From positions 807,774-871,773 of the forward strand of contig CAJNDS010000213.1 of assembly GCA_905221605.1 (NCBI GenBank): a stretch of 64,000 nucleotides of DNA, given 5' to 3'. This document shows positions 9,813 to 20,225 of this stretch, piece by piece. Under the pieces are notes generated by a model. That model was given only the letters and a program-made list of their open reading frames with translations, was not told where the DNA came from and did not search any database. The stretch is from Symbiodinium natans (lineage: Eukaryota; Sar; Dinophyceae; Suessiales; Symbiodiniaceae). The translations under genes and the position numbers were made by a program. Each line of letters begins with the position of its first letter. Positions within the stretch are counted from its first letter, which is position 1.

Positions 9813-11010
9813 TGGGGATGAAGGCGACGCCGCACCAATCATGGGCGCCCCGGGCACCCCTCCAGAGATGGCGGCGAGATTTGCCATCATGATAGAGGAG
9901 GGGCATTCTGCCCTCGACCACCAGGCAGCGCCGGCGTAACCAACGCACGACAGGAACCCATTACGGGACCCCCCCCAGGCTTGACAGAAGCCCTGGACCA
10001 CGCGAATCTACCCGCCCCTCCTGGGTTGGAACGGAAACGCACGGCCTAGAGACTAAACAATTGATCGCGCGGGGAGGATGAGTACACTCCACCATTCCCC
10101 CTAGCTGGCACATATGGAGGCACCTGATATACATAAAGGGACTCTATCGTTGTTCAGGCTCTGCCGCCTATGTCACAACTAAGGCTTTGGGTCACATCTG
10201 CAATGCTCAACGACTCGCTGCTGATGGCGATCTCAACAAAAAGACTATCTAGATTTCACACATCTTGTTTGATAAGATTGATTTCGCAAGATAAGATTAA
10301 CTAGATAGCCCGATTCAAATCGAAAGAAAGAAGTTTGATTCAATACATTTGCAATACTAGATTTGGTAGAAGATTGGAAAGATAGGCAGAGAAAGATTGA
10401 TTTAGAAAGGGACTTAGAAAGATAGATTTGCAAGGCTAGAGATTCACGATTAGAAAGATGGATTTGCAATGCAGTGAAGCATCTTGGGCTGAAAATCGAG
10501 ACTGTGGCAGAGGACTGGCGAAGTTTGAGCACGGCCTTGACTGAAAGTCAAACTCGAAGCCGGCCACAACGATCTTAGCGCAAATTATTTTGCTATTCTT
10601 TGCTGCGTTAGCAACTACAGGCTATTTTTCCTGGCTTGTGACAAGCTGAGGTCACGACACACATAAACAAAAGACTGCCCAAAAAGTCGTCTTGAGCACA
10701 TGTGAGTGAGAGAGCGAGGCAGTGAGTGAGTACAAGTGAGTGAGTGAGACAAAGGACTTACCGCAGTTTCTTTCTGGCTAGCCTGCCTCAAATTTGATGT
10801 AATGAGTTTTGAAAAAGCGCCGTGCAGAGATCAACCAATCAATTTCGTGCGCCGCAAGTTCGCGCGATTGCCTCAGAGCCTTCGCTACCGTTCTGGGCGA
10901 TTCGTGTTTGTTTTGACACCAGACAAGCCTGCTGATCAGTGGAGAGCTTTTGCTACCATTCTGGGCGTGATGCGCCTGGAGTCGCTTGCGTCTCGTTGCA
11001 CCAGATAAGC
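9813..11010. other. Repeat-poor stretch with low-complexity GATT-rich segment
   Basis: At 10,245-10,470 a degenerate AGAAAGAT/GATTTGCAA-rich segment; at 10,690-10,750 GTGAGTGA repeats; at about 10,876 and 10,954 a decayed tandem copy (GCTACCGTTCTGGGCG and GCTACCATTCTGGGCG). No gene assigned. Confidence 0.5.
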
Positions 11011-11013
11011 CAC

Positions 11014-11341
11014 GTTTAGGGTTCAGGGTTTAGGGTTTAGGGTTTAGGGTATAGGGTTTAGGGCTTAGGGCTTAGGGCTTAGGGTTTAGGGTTTAGGGTT
11101 TAGGGCTTAGGGTTTAGGGCTTAGGGTTTAGGGTTTAGTTGCGCAGATCAGCTTTATGCGTATCAGCTGAAGAATGCAGCGTGGACTTCGCCCACTCGAA
11201 ATCTTCTGAGGCTTAAGGTCTGCCCGTTTAGGGTTTAGGGTTTAGGGTTTAGGGTTTAGGGTTTAGGGTTTAGGGTTTAGGGTTTAGGGTTTAGGGTTTG
11301 GGGTTTGGGGTTTAGGGTTTCGGGTTTAGGGTTTAGGGCTT
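11014..11341 (+). repeat. Two TTTAGGG blocks around a candidate exon
   Basis: 11,014-11,137 has CTTAGGG variants; 11,227-11,341 is pure then TTTGGGG. The 11,147 exon lies between. Confidence 0.93.
11147..11217 (+). CDS. Candidate exon, unknown gene
   Basis: Seventy-one nt between acceptor TTGCGCAG and donor GTCTGC, coding QLYAYQLKNAAWTSPTRN then LLRLK. It lies directly between two TTTAGGG blocks. Ends in phase 0, like the start of the next candidate at 11,354. Confidence 0.5.
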
Positions 11342-11353
11342 ACGGCTCTGCAG

Positions 11354-11428
11354 GTGGCAGGGAGCACGTGGCGAGACTACGTGGATGCCCTCACAGGGGA
11401 AGTGAAGTATTGCGCCTCCGACTGCCTC
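11354..11428 (+). CDS. Candidate exon with WW-domain-like segment
   Basis: Acceptor GGCTCTGCAG, then VAGSTWRDYVDALTGEVKYC and ASDCL, donor GCTGGC. The W-(n)-Y-D-(n)-TGEVKY spacing recalls a WW domain, but only one Trp is in this exon. Phase 0 joins it to the 11,147 candidate. Confidence 0.5.
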
Positions 11429-11479
11429 GCTGGCGGCACTTAACTTGCATGAGCCCTGAAAGTGGGGTAACATACCCCT

Positions 11480-11601
11480 ACTTGGAGGATTATACGTGTA
11501 CTTATAACTGTACTTATAGCCATGTTAGGGCACTTAAGGGGCTTACAAGTGGGCTATAAGTACAGTCATACTTGGTTAATAAGTACCATGAACCTCCAAG
11601 T
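11480..11601. mobile_element. MITE-like family B, full copy
   Basis: Left ACTTGGAGGATTATACGTG, right AGTACCATGAACCTCCAAGT; inside, ACTTATAACTGTACTTATAG and its complement TATAAGTACAGTCATA. Confidence 0.8.
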
Positions 11602-12144
11602 AGAATACTCCACTCCCTAGTGAGGTGTATTTGAGCCTAACACCTTTTAGGGTTCATGGAGTCCAACAAGTTTATTCGTCTGTGAGTTCTTGTCTTCTTG
11701 TCAGGGGTTAAGTGTTTGGTGGGGGGGAGGAGGAGGGGGGGGAGGGGGGGTAGGAGGGGGTGGAGGGACGGGGTGGAGGGACGGGGTGGAGGGACGGGGT
11801 GGAGGCACGGGGTGGGGCTGAGGGAGGGATTTCGGGATCTGTACGGGTTGTACTTGCAGGTGTGACAGTCAAAGGTTCTAGGGCTTCAGGGCGTTTAGGG
11901 GCTTCAGGGCGTCTGCGTCTCGAGGCGGGTTTCCTAGCTGGCCGTGCTACCAAGCCGCGAGAAACCCTGCTGAGCTCGCAGCTCGACCGAACAATCTCGG
12001 TGGCCCAAGCCCAAACCCTTAGTAACCCCTACATGTAGGGAAAGAATAAGCGGGACATTCTCCTTCTCACGCGGTTTCTTGTGATTTTGGACTTCGCGCA
12101 GAGGGTTAAGCGGGGCTGTGCGATGGCAGCTTGTGGCTCCAGGG

Positions 12145-12270
12145 CTCTAGGGTTTGTAGGGTTTCTAGGGTTTCTAGGGTTTCAGGGTTTCTAGGGTTTC
12201 TAGGGTTTACAGGGTTTATAGGTCTGAAGGAGGACAAGCGGCCGGGGAGTTTAGGGCTTAGGGTTGGGTT
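12145..12270 (+). repeat. GGGTTTCTA variant block
   Basis: AGGGTTTCT and AGGGTTTGT 9-mers in place of 7-mers. Confidence 0.8.
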
Positions 12271-12332
12271 TAGTAAGCATATGCAGAGCCCTTTAATACT
12301 TGCCGATGGAACCGGGCTTAACGTGTCGGGGC

Positions 12333-12537
12333 CCTAAACCCTAAACCCTAAACCCTAAACCCTAAACCCTAAACCCTAAACCCTAAACCCTAAACCCTAA
12401 ACCCTAAACCCTAAACCCTAAACCCTAAACCCTAAACCCTAAACCCTAAACCCTAAACCCTAAACCCTAAACCCTAAACCCTAAACCCTAAACCCTAAAC
12501 CCTAAACCCTAAACCCTAAACCCTAAACCCTAAACCC
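12333..12537 (-). repeat. CCCTAAA block, about 29 units
   Basis: Almost perfect throughout. Confidence 0.96.
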
Positions 12538-12608
12538 CAAACAACCGGCAAACCAGAACACCCAGGGACACTTCGGAGTGAAGAGTCGACATTTCCATTT
12601 CCTTACAG

Positions 12609-12626
12609 CTCGAGACGAAGCCTTAT
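12609..12626 (+). CDS. Candidate micro-exon
   Basis: The strong acceptor CATTTCCTTACAG is followed by 18 nt coding LETKPY and a GA donor. The acceptor is convincing, the exon end is a guess. Confidence 0.25.
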
Positions 12627-12675
12627 GAGAGTTTATGACTCCCCAAGATGCCAATGTCGCCCCACCCCCCCACCC

Positions 12676-12750
12676 ACGCCAATAAGGACAATGTGGGGAT
12701 TATTCCCGTTGAATTTTGGGGGGGTGCGCTTGCTCTTAAGCAAACAGTAG
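12676..12750. mobile_element. MITE-like family C, right part
   Basis: Ends GCTCTTAAGCAAACAGTAG; the left end is lost. Confidence 0.6.
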
Positions 12751-12839
12751 TCAACCCTCAATCCTAAGCCCTAGGTTGTTCTTAGGATGCTTGCGACTTG
12801 TATAGGGGTCTTGCAAATCCTGAAGGACCTGGCTTAGGT

Positions 12840-12977
12840 TGAGGGTTTAGGGTTTAGGGTTTAGGGTTTAGGGTTTAGGGTTTAGGGTTTAGGGTTTAGG
12901 GTTTAGGGTTTAGGGTTTAGGGTTTAGGGTTTCGGGTTTCGGGTTTCGGGTTTCGGGTTTCGGGTTTCGGGTTTAGG
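12840..12977 (+). repeat. TTTAGGG block ending in six TTTCGGG units
   Basis: Sharp change of unit at 12,930. Confidence 0.95.
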
Positions 12978-13079
12978 GCCGTATACCCTGCTTCCACGAT
13001 GCAATGTCGGGTTCGACGCAGAGCCTGAGGCTGCCCAGGTTCCCAAAGTCCAAACCTTCTAAACCCTCGAACCTCAAGC

Positions 13080-13238
13080 CTAAAAGCCTAAAAGCCTAAA
13101 AGCCTAAAATGCCTAAACGCCTAAAAGCCTAAAAGCCTAAAGGCCTCAACCCTCAACCCTAAACCCTAAACCCTAAACCCTAAACCCTAAACCCTAAACC
13201 CTAAACCCTAAACCCTAAACCCTAAACCCTAAACCCTC
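13080..13238 (-). repeat. GCCTAAAA patch then CCCTAAA
   Basis: First AAAAGCCT units (about eight), then pure CCCTAAA up to the 54-bp array. Confidence 0.92.
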
Positions 13239-13259
13239 TTTTACTATGTATATTTAAAC

Positions 13260-14045
13260 CCTAATGACCTTCGTGGGCATGTGGTTTTTTTCTGGGCCCT
13301 AAACCCTGACCCCCTTCGTGGGCAAATGGTTTTTTTCCTGGGCCGTGCCTCCAAAAACACACCAAATGAGGGGGACCCCAGGATCGGCCCGGGTCCCAGT
13401 TCAAAATGCGATTTTTTAGTACTGAAATCGACGGTTCTGGGTGGGCTCTCGTTTTCTGGATTTTTGATCAAAACCGAGCCTTTGGGCCCTAAACTCTGAC
13501 CCCCTTCGTGGGCAAATGGTTTTTTTCCACCCCAGGGGGCCCTAAACCCTGACCCCCTTCGTGGGCAAATGGTTTTTTTCCACCGGGGGGGGCCTAAACC
13601 CTGACCCCCTTCGTGGGCAAATGGTTTTTTTCCACCCGGGGGGGCCCTAAACCCTGACCCCCTTCGTGGGCAAATGGTTTTTTTCCACCCGGGGGGGCCC
13701 TAAACCCTGACCCCCTTCGTGGGCAAATGGTTTTTTTCCACCCGGGGGGGCCCTAAACCCTGACCCCCTTCGTGGGCAAATGGTTTTTTTCCAGCCGGGG
13801 GGGCCCTAAACCCTGACCCCCTTCGTGGGCAAATGGTTTTTTTCCACCCGGGGGCCTAAACCCTGACCCCCTTCGTGGGCAAATGGTTTTTTTCCACCCG
13901 CGGGGGGCCCTAAACCCTGACGGGCAAATGGTTTTTTTCCACCCGGGGGGGCCCTAAACCCTGACCCCCTTCGTGGGCAAATGGTTTTTTTCCAGCCGGG
14001 GGGGCACTAAACCCTGACCCCCTTCGTGGGCAAATGGTTTTTTCC
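13260..14045. repeat. 54-bp tandem array, about 11 copies
   Basis: Units of 52-54 bp join a CCCTAAACCCTGA telomere-like piece, CCCCTTCGTGGGCAAATGG, a T tract, and CCACCCGGGGGG. The telomere unit is part of a larger repeated unit here. A family H copy interrupts it at 13,350. Confidence 0.95.
13350..13485 (+). repeat. Dispersed repeat H, copy 1
   Basis: About 130 bp running from CCTCCAAAAACAC to TTTTTGATCAAAACCGAGC with core ACTGAAATCGACGGTTCTGG. Near copies at 14,337 and, inverted, at 62,108. Confidence 0.9.
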
Positions 14046-14284
14046 TTTTTGGGCATAGGGTTTAGGGCTCTTAGGGCTTGGGGCATAGGGTTTAGGGCCT
14101 CAGGGCCCTGAGAGTTTCGGATTCAAGTTAGGTGAAGAGTTTTTTCAAGGTTTTTCAAGGTTTTTCAGAGTTTTTCAGGGTTTTTAACCCTCAATTCTGA
14201 TGAAGGGCCGCCCCCACGACCTTTTCACAGCCTGGTTTTGGTCAAGGGGGGGGTCGTATTTTTCAATTTTAAAGGCAAAATAGT

Positions 14285-14463
14285 CTTCTGAGACCCCCCC
14301 TGGCCTCAAACTCCGACCCCCCCTTGAGAGGGAAAGTTTGCCTCCAAAAACACCCAAATGAGGGGGACCCCAGGATCGGCCCGGGTCCCAGTTAAAAATG
14401 TGATTTTTGAGTACTGAAATCGACGGTTCTGGGTGGGCTCTCGTTTTCTGGATTTTTGATCGG
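14285..14463 (+). repeat. Dispersed repeat H, copy 2 (longer at its left end)
   Basis: Shares the core of copy 1 and adds a left part with CCCCTTGAGAGGGAAAGTTTG, which is also present in the inverted copy at 62 kb. Confidence 0.9.
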
Positions 14464-14714
14464 GGCTTCTAAACCGTAGGGTTTAAGGCCCTAAGAGCAT
14501 AAAGGGCTTATTGCGGGCCTTAGATTAGAGTTCGGGTTTTGGGTCCGTTAAAAACTAAAAAAATGGACCAATTGCACTTTGAGCTTTAAGCCTACCGGGA
14601 AAGTCTTGAGTGAACTTTATATTTTCTCAATGTTATGGGTTTCTTGGGTGGGTGGGATTTTTTCCCAACGCTTGACAAGCTGCTTGACTAGTGAATGCTC
14701 GGACTTGAGATGCT

Positions 14715-14776
14715 GAACCCTAAACCCTAAACCCTAAACCCTAAGCCCTAAGCCCTAAACCCTAAACCCTAAACCC
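14715..14776 (-). repeat. CCCTAAA block
   Basis: Upstream border of the 14,848 candidate exon. Confidence 0.92.
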
Positions 14777-14847
14777 AAGACACCCCCCCCCAAGCCTCTA
14801 ACCTCCAAGCCTTGGACACTTGAACATCTGAGGTGCTGTGCCCGCAG

Positions 14848-14889
14848 CAGCCTCCAGGGAGACTTGGCGCTAGCTTGGCTCTTGTGGGG
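14848..14889 (+). CDS. Candidate exon, unknown gene
   Basis: Acceptor TGTGCCCGCAG and donor GTGAGA enclose 42 nt coding QPPGRLGASLALVG in phase 0, between a CCCTAAA block and a TTTAGGG block. Confidence 0.4.
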
Positions 14890-14897
14890 GTGAGAGA

Positions 14898-14993
14898 AGG
14901 GTTTAGGGTTTAGGGTTTAGGGTTTAGGGTTTAGGTTTTAGGGTTTAGGGTTCAGGGTTTAGGGTTTAGGGTTCGGGTTTAGGGTTTAGGGTT
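14898..14993 (+). repeat. TTTAGGG block
   Basis: Starts 9 bp after the GTGAGA donor of that exon. Confidence 0.93.
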
Positions 14994-15226
14994 TACCCTC
15001 AGCAGGGTTGTAAGTACAGGGTAACTCGGATTTTCACGAGCCATCGCCTTTTGTAGGGAAAGCAAAACTTTATCCTTACTAAACCTTCCCAAAGTAAGTG
15101 ATCGCCCCAAGAAGCCCTTGGAGTTGGATGGGGAGGGGGGGACTCGTGAAACCTCTGGAGTTTCGGGGCTCTTGGGATTATTGGGTTATGGCGGTGTCAT
15201 CGGGTGTTTGTTTTTTTAAACCTAGA

Positions 15227-15552
15227 CCCAAAACCCTAAGCCCTAAACCCTAAACCCTAAACCCTAAACCCTAAACCCTAAACCCTAAACCCTAAACCCT
15301 AAACCCTAAACCCTAAACCCTAAACCCTAAACCCTAAACCATTCGTAGGGCCCAGAAAGCCTCTAGGATGTGCCCCTACCGGCCGACGTCCTGCACCTTC
15401 CACGGCAGCCCCCTGGCAGCAAAAAAACGGTTGCGGGCCGGTTCTGCAATTGCATGGGTTTGGGGTTTGGGGTTTGGGTGTAGGGTTTAGGGTTTAGGGT
15501 TTACGGTTTGGGGTTTAGGGTTTAGGGTTTGGGGTTTAGGGTTTAGGGCTTT
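15227..15552. repeat. CCCTAAA block then TTTAGGG block around a 115-bp island
   Basis: 15,227-15,342 minus polarity, 15,460-15,552 plus polarity; the island is open in two frames (DVPLPADVLHLP or MCPYRPTSCTFH). Confidence 0.92.
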
Positions 15553-15724
15553 GTACTTGAGAAATATGTGGGTCCGCCCCGCATGAGAGGTTTCGAAGCC
15601 TTATATGGGGTACCCCCATGAACGGGATCCTGCTTTTCGCGCCACGTTTCATCTTCAGGTGTCCGACACTTGAAAGTGCTGGCCATCTCTCAACCTCCGG
15701 CCCGACGCCCTCAACCCTGTCACT

Positions 15725-16252
15725 CCCAAACCCAAAACCCAAACCCCCAAACCCCCAAACTCTAAGCCCTGAGCCCTAAACCTCAAACCCCAAACCCTAA
15801 ACCTCAAACCCCAAACCCCAAACCCCAAACCCCAAACCCCAAACCCCAAACCCCAAACCCCAAACCCCAAACCCTAAACCCTAAACCCTAAACCCTAAAC
15901 CCTAAACCCTAAACCTTAAACCTTCAACCCCAAACCTAAACCTTAAACCCTCAACCCCAAACCTAAACCCTAAGCCGACTTGTTTGTTGAAGTCCACAGC
16001 CCTCATATGGATGGCCCCCCGCCCCCCTCCCCTCATTTGATTTGTAGTAGAAGCTAAAAAAGTTGGACACTCAATGGCCTCAATCCCTAAGAAAGGTATA
16101 GGGAATCCCGGCACTATTTGTCCTTAAAAAGGTTTCCAACTTTTTGGGGTTTACTGTAGCTACCCAAAGACCCTATCCCTAAACCCTAAATCCTAAACCC
16201 TAAACCCTAAACCCTAAACCCTAAACCCTAAACCCTAAACCCTAAACCCTAA
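15725..16252 (-). repeat. CCCCAAA and CCCTAAA blocks
   Basis: 15,725-15,975 starts with CCCCAAA units; 16,170-16,252 is pure and borders the 16,298 candidate exon. Confidence 0.92.
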
Positions 16253-16297
16253 GGTTACTAAGAATAGTACTACAAATGGACCCTCTGGGAACTGAAG

Positions 16298-16332
16298 GCT
16301 TGGGCGTCATTAACGAGGCGGTCAAGGACCAG
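16298..16332 (+). CDS. Candidate exon, unknown gene
   Basis: Acceptor AACTGAAG, 35 nt coding LGVINEAVKDQ after a split codon, donor GCTCCT. CCCTAAA upstream, TTTAGGG downstream. Confidence 0.45.
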
Positions 16333-16377
16333 GCTCCTTTTTCACCCCTAGGGCAGCATTTGGGATTTAATTTGAGG

Positions 16378-16700
16378 AGGGTTTAGGGTTTAGGGTTTAG
16401 GGTTTAGGGTTTAGGGTTTAGGGTTTAGGGTTTCAGGTCTAGGGTTTAGGGTTTAGGGTGTGCAGGGTTTATAGGGTTATTAGGGTTATTAGGGTTATTC
16501 GGGTTATTAGGGTTATTAGGGTTATTAGGGTTATTAGGGTTATTAGGGTTATTAGGGTTATTAGGGTTTATGGGGTTTATGGGGTTTATAGGGTTTATAG
16601 GGTTTATAGGGTTTATAGGGTGTATAGGGTTTATAGGGTTTATAGGGTTTATAGGGTTTATAGGGTTTATAGGGTTTATAGGGTTTATAGGGTTTATGCT
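16378..16700 (+). repeat. TTTAGGG block turning into 9-bp variants
   Basis: Seven-mers first, then about 11 TTATTAGGG units, then about 15 TTTATAGGG units; two different 9-mers, each homogeneous. Confidence 0.96.
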
Positions 16701-16749
16701 GTTTACGGCGTTCATAAGCGAGTTTAGTTGGGGCCGTACATGGTGGTTT

Positions 16750-16850
16750 ACAAAATAAGGGACCCCCTTAAAAAAGAAAGGTCCCCAAGAAGTAGGATCC
16801 CCTTAAAATCAGGACCCCAATACGGCCCCTAACTTCGGAAACTCCCATAT
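16750..16850. other. Relative of the 185-295 segment
   Basis: AGTAGGATCCCCTTAAAATC, AGGACCCCAATACGG and ACTCCCATATGG. Paired with the first segment by short blocks only. Confidence 0.4.
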
Positions 16851-16857
16851 GGTTCAG

Positions 16858-17145
16858 GGTTCATAGGGTTCATAGGGTTTAGGGTTTAGGGTTTAGGGTT
16901 TGGGGTTTGGGGTTTGGGGTTTAGGGTTCAGAGGCCTTAGGGATCAGGGTACATCGACACCTCCAGCACTAGCTGCTCTTCGGCGTGCAAGGCGAAAGTG
17001 CATTGCCCAAAACAACTCCCGGTAGAGTTTAGGGTTTAGGGTTTAGGGTTTAGGGTTTAGGGTTTAGGGTTTAGGGTTTAGGGTTTAGGGTTTAGGGTTT
17101 AGGGTTTAGGGTTTAGGGTCTCGGGTTTAGGGTTTAAGGTTTAGG
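16858..17145 (+). repeat. Two TTTAGGG blocks
   Basis: 16,858-16,931 with TTTGGGG variants, and 17,027-17,145 pure. Confidence 0.93.
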
Positions 17146-17284
17146 GGTGCCTTAGTATTCAGGATTCAGTGAGGTGAGCCCTAGACCGAGTCCTCCAATC
17201 CCGGACTTCTAAAGCCCTTTCAGCACACTTCCTTTTCTCATTCAGCCGGACTCCCAAAAACCTGAACCCGGAAGCCTGGTCCCC

Positions 17285-17572
17285 AAACTCCCTCAACTCC
17301 CTCAACTCCCTAAACTCCCTAAACTCCCTAAACTCCCTAAACTCCCTAAACACCCCTAAACCCCCCTAAACCCCCCTAAACCCCTAAACCCCCTGAGCTG
17401 GAACCCTGAACCCCCTAAATCCCCTAAACCTCTTCAGCCGGAACCCTGCACCCTAAACCCTAAACCCTAAACCCTAAACCCTAAACCCTAAACCCTAAAC
17501 CCTAAACCCTAAACCCTAAACCCTAAACTCCAAACCCTAAACCCTGAACCCTGAACCCTGAACCCTGAACCT
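17285..17572 (-). repeat. CTCCCTAAA, CCCCCTAAA and CCCTAAA block
   Basis: Left part is built of ACTCCCTAA 9-mers, then CCCCCCTAA, then normal 7-mers and CCCTGAA. Confidence 0.93.
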
Positions 17573-17588
17573 CCGAAAGCCTTGCCAG

Positions 17589-17618
17589 AACATCACTGCA
17601 GCCAACCACTCGGATCTG
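17589..17618 (+). CDS. Candidate exon, unknown gene
   Basis: Acceptor CTTGCCAG, coding NITAANHSDL in phase 0, donor GCTGGG. It could follow the 16,298 candidate, which ends in phase 0. The same CCCTAAA-exon-TTTAGGG order. Confidence 0.4.
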
Positions 17619-17654
17619 GCTGGGGTCCAGAACTTGCAGCTTGTCTTATAGTTG

Positions 17655-17893
17655 TTAGGGTTTAGGGTTTAGGGTTTAGGGTTTAGGGTTTAGGGTTTAG
17701 GGTTTAGGGTTTAGGGTTTAGGGTTTAGGGTTTAGGGTTTAGGGTTTAGGGTTTAGGGTTTAAGGTTTAGGGTTTAGGGTTTAGGGTTTAGGGTTTAGGG
17801 TTTAGGGTTTAGGGTTTAGGGTTTAGGGTTTAGGGTTTAGTACTAGGGCCTCGTAGGCCCTTGGGATATCTTATTACCCTAAACCCTAAACCC
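17655..17893 (+). repeat. TTTAGGG block, about 27 units
   Basis: Nearly pure to 17,841; a two-unit CCCTAAA piece of opposite polarity follows at 17,878. This is the last block before the nitroreductase gene. Confidence 0.95.
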
Positions 17894-18223
17894 TTAGTGG
17901 GTTTATGAGGGTCATTTTTAGGAATATTCAGAGCGGTTAAGCGCCAACCTAGAGCCCAAGAGTTTTTGGTTCTAGGGTCTATAGGGTTAAGGGTATAATG
18001 TAGGCTTCCGTTCGTCCAGGGGTGGTAGAACTGCGCTTTGACTTGAGTGTTGCATCCGGACAGGCATGCCCAAGCAAAAATCTACCTCAGAGGTTGATCT
18101 CGTCATCTCGGCGCGTCGCCGCCAACTCCTTGTTGAGAAGGGCTATATGAGGTGATCGGCCTTAAGCACATTGCACGTTGTTTGGCAAGCTTTCAGTGAC
18201 CTTCAGCGACATCCAGAGTGGCC

Positions 18224-18970
18224 ATGGCACCTCTAGAAAATCGGATGGGCTTCCTGGCTGGGGCCCTTGTGGGCTTCGCCGCCAGCACCTACTATTGGTT
18301 GCGGACTCGGAGGAGGCAACACTCTGAGGGTTTAGGGTCCTTCGAGGTGCTCCCGTGTCTGCGCGCCCGGCGGTCCGTGATGGCCCATGACTTCGTGGCG
18401 GGGCGCGTCGACGCTGCGGTGGTGACGTGCCTGCTGGAGGCCGCCATGTGGGCCCCTTATCATGGGCCCAGGGCGCCTTGGCGATTCGTTGTGCTGGGAA
18501 GGGGAGCCATGGTGGAAATGCAGAAGCTCACCCTCGAGTTCTACGACCGCAACTGGCAGTCGACGGGCTGGGGGGCGGGCACGCGCGGGTCGGAGGCGGA
18601 GTACCAGAAGTGGCGGTCCCAGACGGAGGAGGCGATCACTGGACGCTGGGGCCCCGTTTCTTTCATGATCGCCATCGTCATGCAGCGGCAGGCGCACCCG
18701 GAGAAGCGCATGCCCGAGTGGGAAGAGGCGGCTGCAACAGCCTGTGCCGTTCAAAACATGCACATCCAAGCCTCATCCTTTCCCGGCCTGGCCTGCTACT
18801 GGAGCTCTTGGCATGCTTCAGCCCGCGACAGCCTCGAGATGCGGAACTTCCTCGGAATGCAGGCTGAAGACAGGTGCCTGGGTTTTTTCATGGTCGCCTC
18901 GTGTAGACGAGACCTCCCAGACCGCCGCCGCCGGAAGTTGGAGGACTGCGCCATCGAGTGGCGGCTGTGA
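18224..18970 (+). CDS. Nitroreductase-family protein, intronless
   Basis: A 248-residue frame from ATG 18,224 (context GTGGCCATGG) to TGA at 18,970. Residues about 9-25 form a likely membrane anchor (FLAGALVGFAASTYYWL). The rest follows the FMN-dependent nitroreductase fold: LRARRSV at the FMN phosphate site, AMWAPYHGPRAPWRFVVL, a central P-FMIAIV strand, then AATACAVQNMHIQASSFPG with YW, and LGFFMVASC near the end. Such enzymes reduce nitro or quinone groups using NAD(P)H. The dimer residues cannot be judged here. It is uninterrupted and GC-rich, while every other recognised gene here is split into tiny exons, so it may be a retrocopy; no spliced-leader relic or poly(A) tract was seen. A single GGGTTTAGGG occurs inside the frame at 18,328. 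Confidence 0.88.
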   Translation: MAPLENRMGFLAGALVGFAASTYYWLRTRRRQHSEGLGSFEVLPCLRARRSVMAHDFVAGRVDAAVVTCLLEAAMWAPYHGPRAPWRFVVLGRGAMVEMQKLTLEFYDRNWQSTGWGAGTRGSEAEYQKWRSQTEEAITGRWGPVSFMIAIVMQRQAHPEKRMPEWEEAAATACAVQNMHIQASSFPGLACYWSSWHASARDSLEMRNFLGMQAEDRCLGFFMVASCRRDLPDRRRRKLEDCAIEWRL

Positions 18971-19029
18971 CCTAGGGCGTTTTTTTTGTTTTTTCTCTTT
19001 GGTGGTTTTGAGGGTTCGGTGACCCGGTG

Positions 19030-19430
19030 TGGAACACCTCTTGGCAGCTGGGTGGTGCCCGTCTGCCTGTTTTTGGTCCAAGGTTCCCTTCTGAAGTAGC
19101 CGATCTCATAAACGGGTCCGTGTTCCATGCAGGAAGGCTCAGGAAGGGCACAATGCCCTCAAAAGGGCCCAGCTTGCAGGGGTTACTTGCGCTGGAAAGG
19201 AGGGGCCCAACGGCCCGTCCGTTCCGGACAACCGAGGGGTCAGCTTGTTCAGAGCAAGTTCATGCCATGCATGATCGAGGGCTCGCGGTGCTAGGTCCCA
19301 GAAGCGGCAATCTCATTAAGGGAAGGGCCGGTCGCGGACAGATTGGTGCCGAGCAGATGGAGTTGCATCGCAGCGGACAAAGGCACAGAACTAAGCCCTC
19401 AACCCTGTAGGCCCTGACCCAGGATCGCCT
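19030..19430. other. Region after the nitroreductase gene, no gene assigned
   Basis: A 127-codon frame is open but has no domain features and ends at a telomere-like block; perhaps 3' UTR. Confidence 0.4.
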
Positions 19431-19431
19431 T

Positions 19432-19552
19432 ACCCTAAACCCTAAACCCTAAACCCTAAACCCTAAACCCTAAACCCTAAACCCTAAACCCTAAACCCTA
19501 AACCCTAAACCCTAAACCCTAAACCCTAAACCCTAAACCCTAAACCCTAAAC
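19432..19552 (-). repeat. CCCTAAA block
   Basis: Seventeen near-perfect units. Confidence 0.95.
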
Positions 19553-20225
19553 CCACTTGCTTCTTGGAACCGTAAATCCTCGGCCTTGAGGTCTGGCGCA
19601 GGGCTTGGAGACTTCAACTCCCTAGTGCTGGGTGGGCCTAAATAAGAACGACGAGGATTGAATAGGGACCATGTGCAGAGGGTTCGTTGCCCATGCGGGT
19701 CCTCAATGGGCTAGTCTTCTGAGAGCTGATGCAGCCCAGGATTGCCGCAATGGGGTGGTGGGTGGGGGGGTGCAACTAATCAGTTTGTAGGGCTTGGGGT
19801 GCGGGTAGTAGTAGTAGGAGCCGGCGATTCCTGTAACGGGACTACAGACCGTTAGTGCAACGCCCATTTTCCGGGTCTAGAGTTTAGGAGTGTTTATTGG
19901 TTTTGGCTTTCAGTGGTGTGGGGTTATAGCAAGACAACACGGTATCCATTCAAGAATCCTTGGTCGTGACAGCAACCAAAAACAACCAGTACAATTCTCA
20001 GCTGGAGCGCTCACAGTCCAGCCCCTCCAGCCCGGCATCTAGCAGTGTTCAATACGCATGGGGACCTTGGCGGTCGTTTCGGAGTCTAGATGTTAAACCC
20101 TACATGTCAATCTCCTTTGCTGACGGTGCCCTCAAGCAACTTCGCTTGATGAGAAACATAATTCTTACTAATGCTGCCGATTTCTTTGTGACATTGCCCC
20201 TTCCAAAGCTGCGCATGTTATGTGG

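Noticed and set aside
15655-15870. Open frames of the [13 protein letters not shown] or [11 protein letters not shown] type at many places (also 2,022, 29,378, 29,427)
   Set aside because: They are translations of CCCCAAA/CCCTAAA blocks and have no other features.
18218-18223. GTG as start of the nitroreductase
   Set aside because: In a eukaryote the ATG at 18,224, in a good context, is the better start.
19027-19410. 127-codon frame after the nitroreductase gene
   Set aside because: No ATG at its first codon and no protein-like pattern; more likely a 3' flank.
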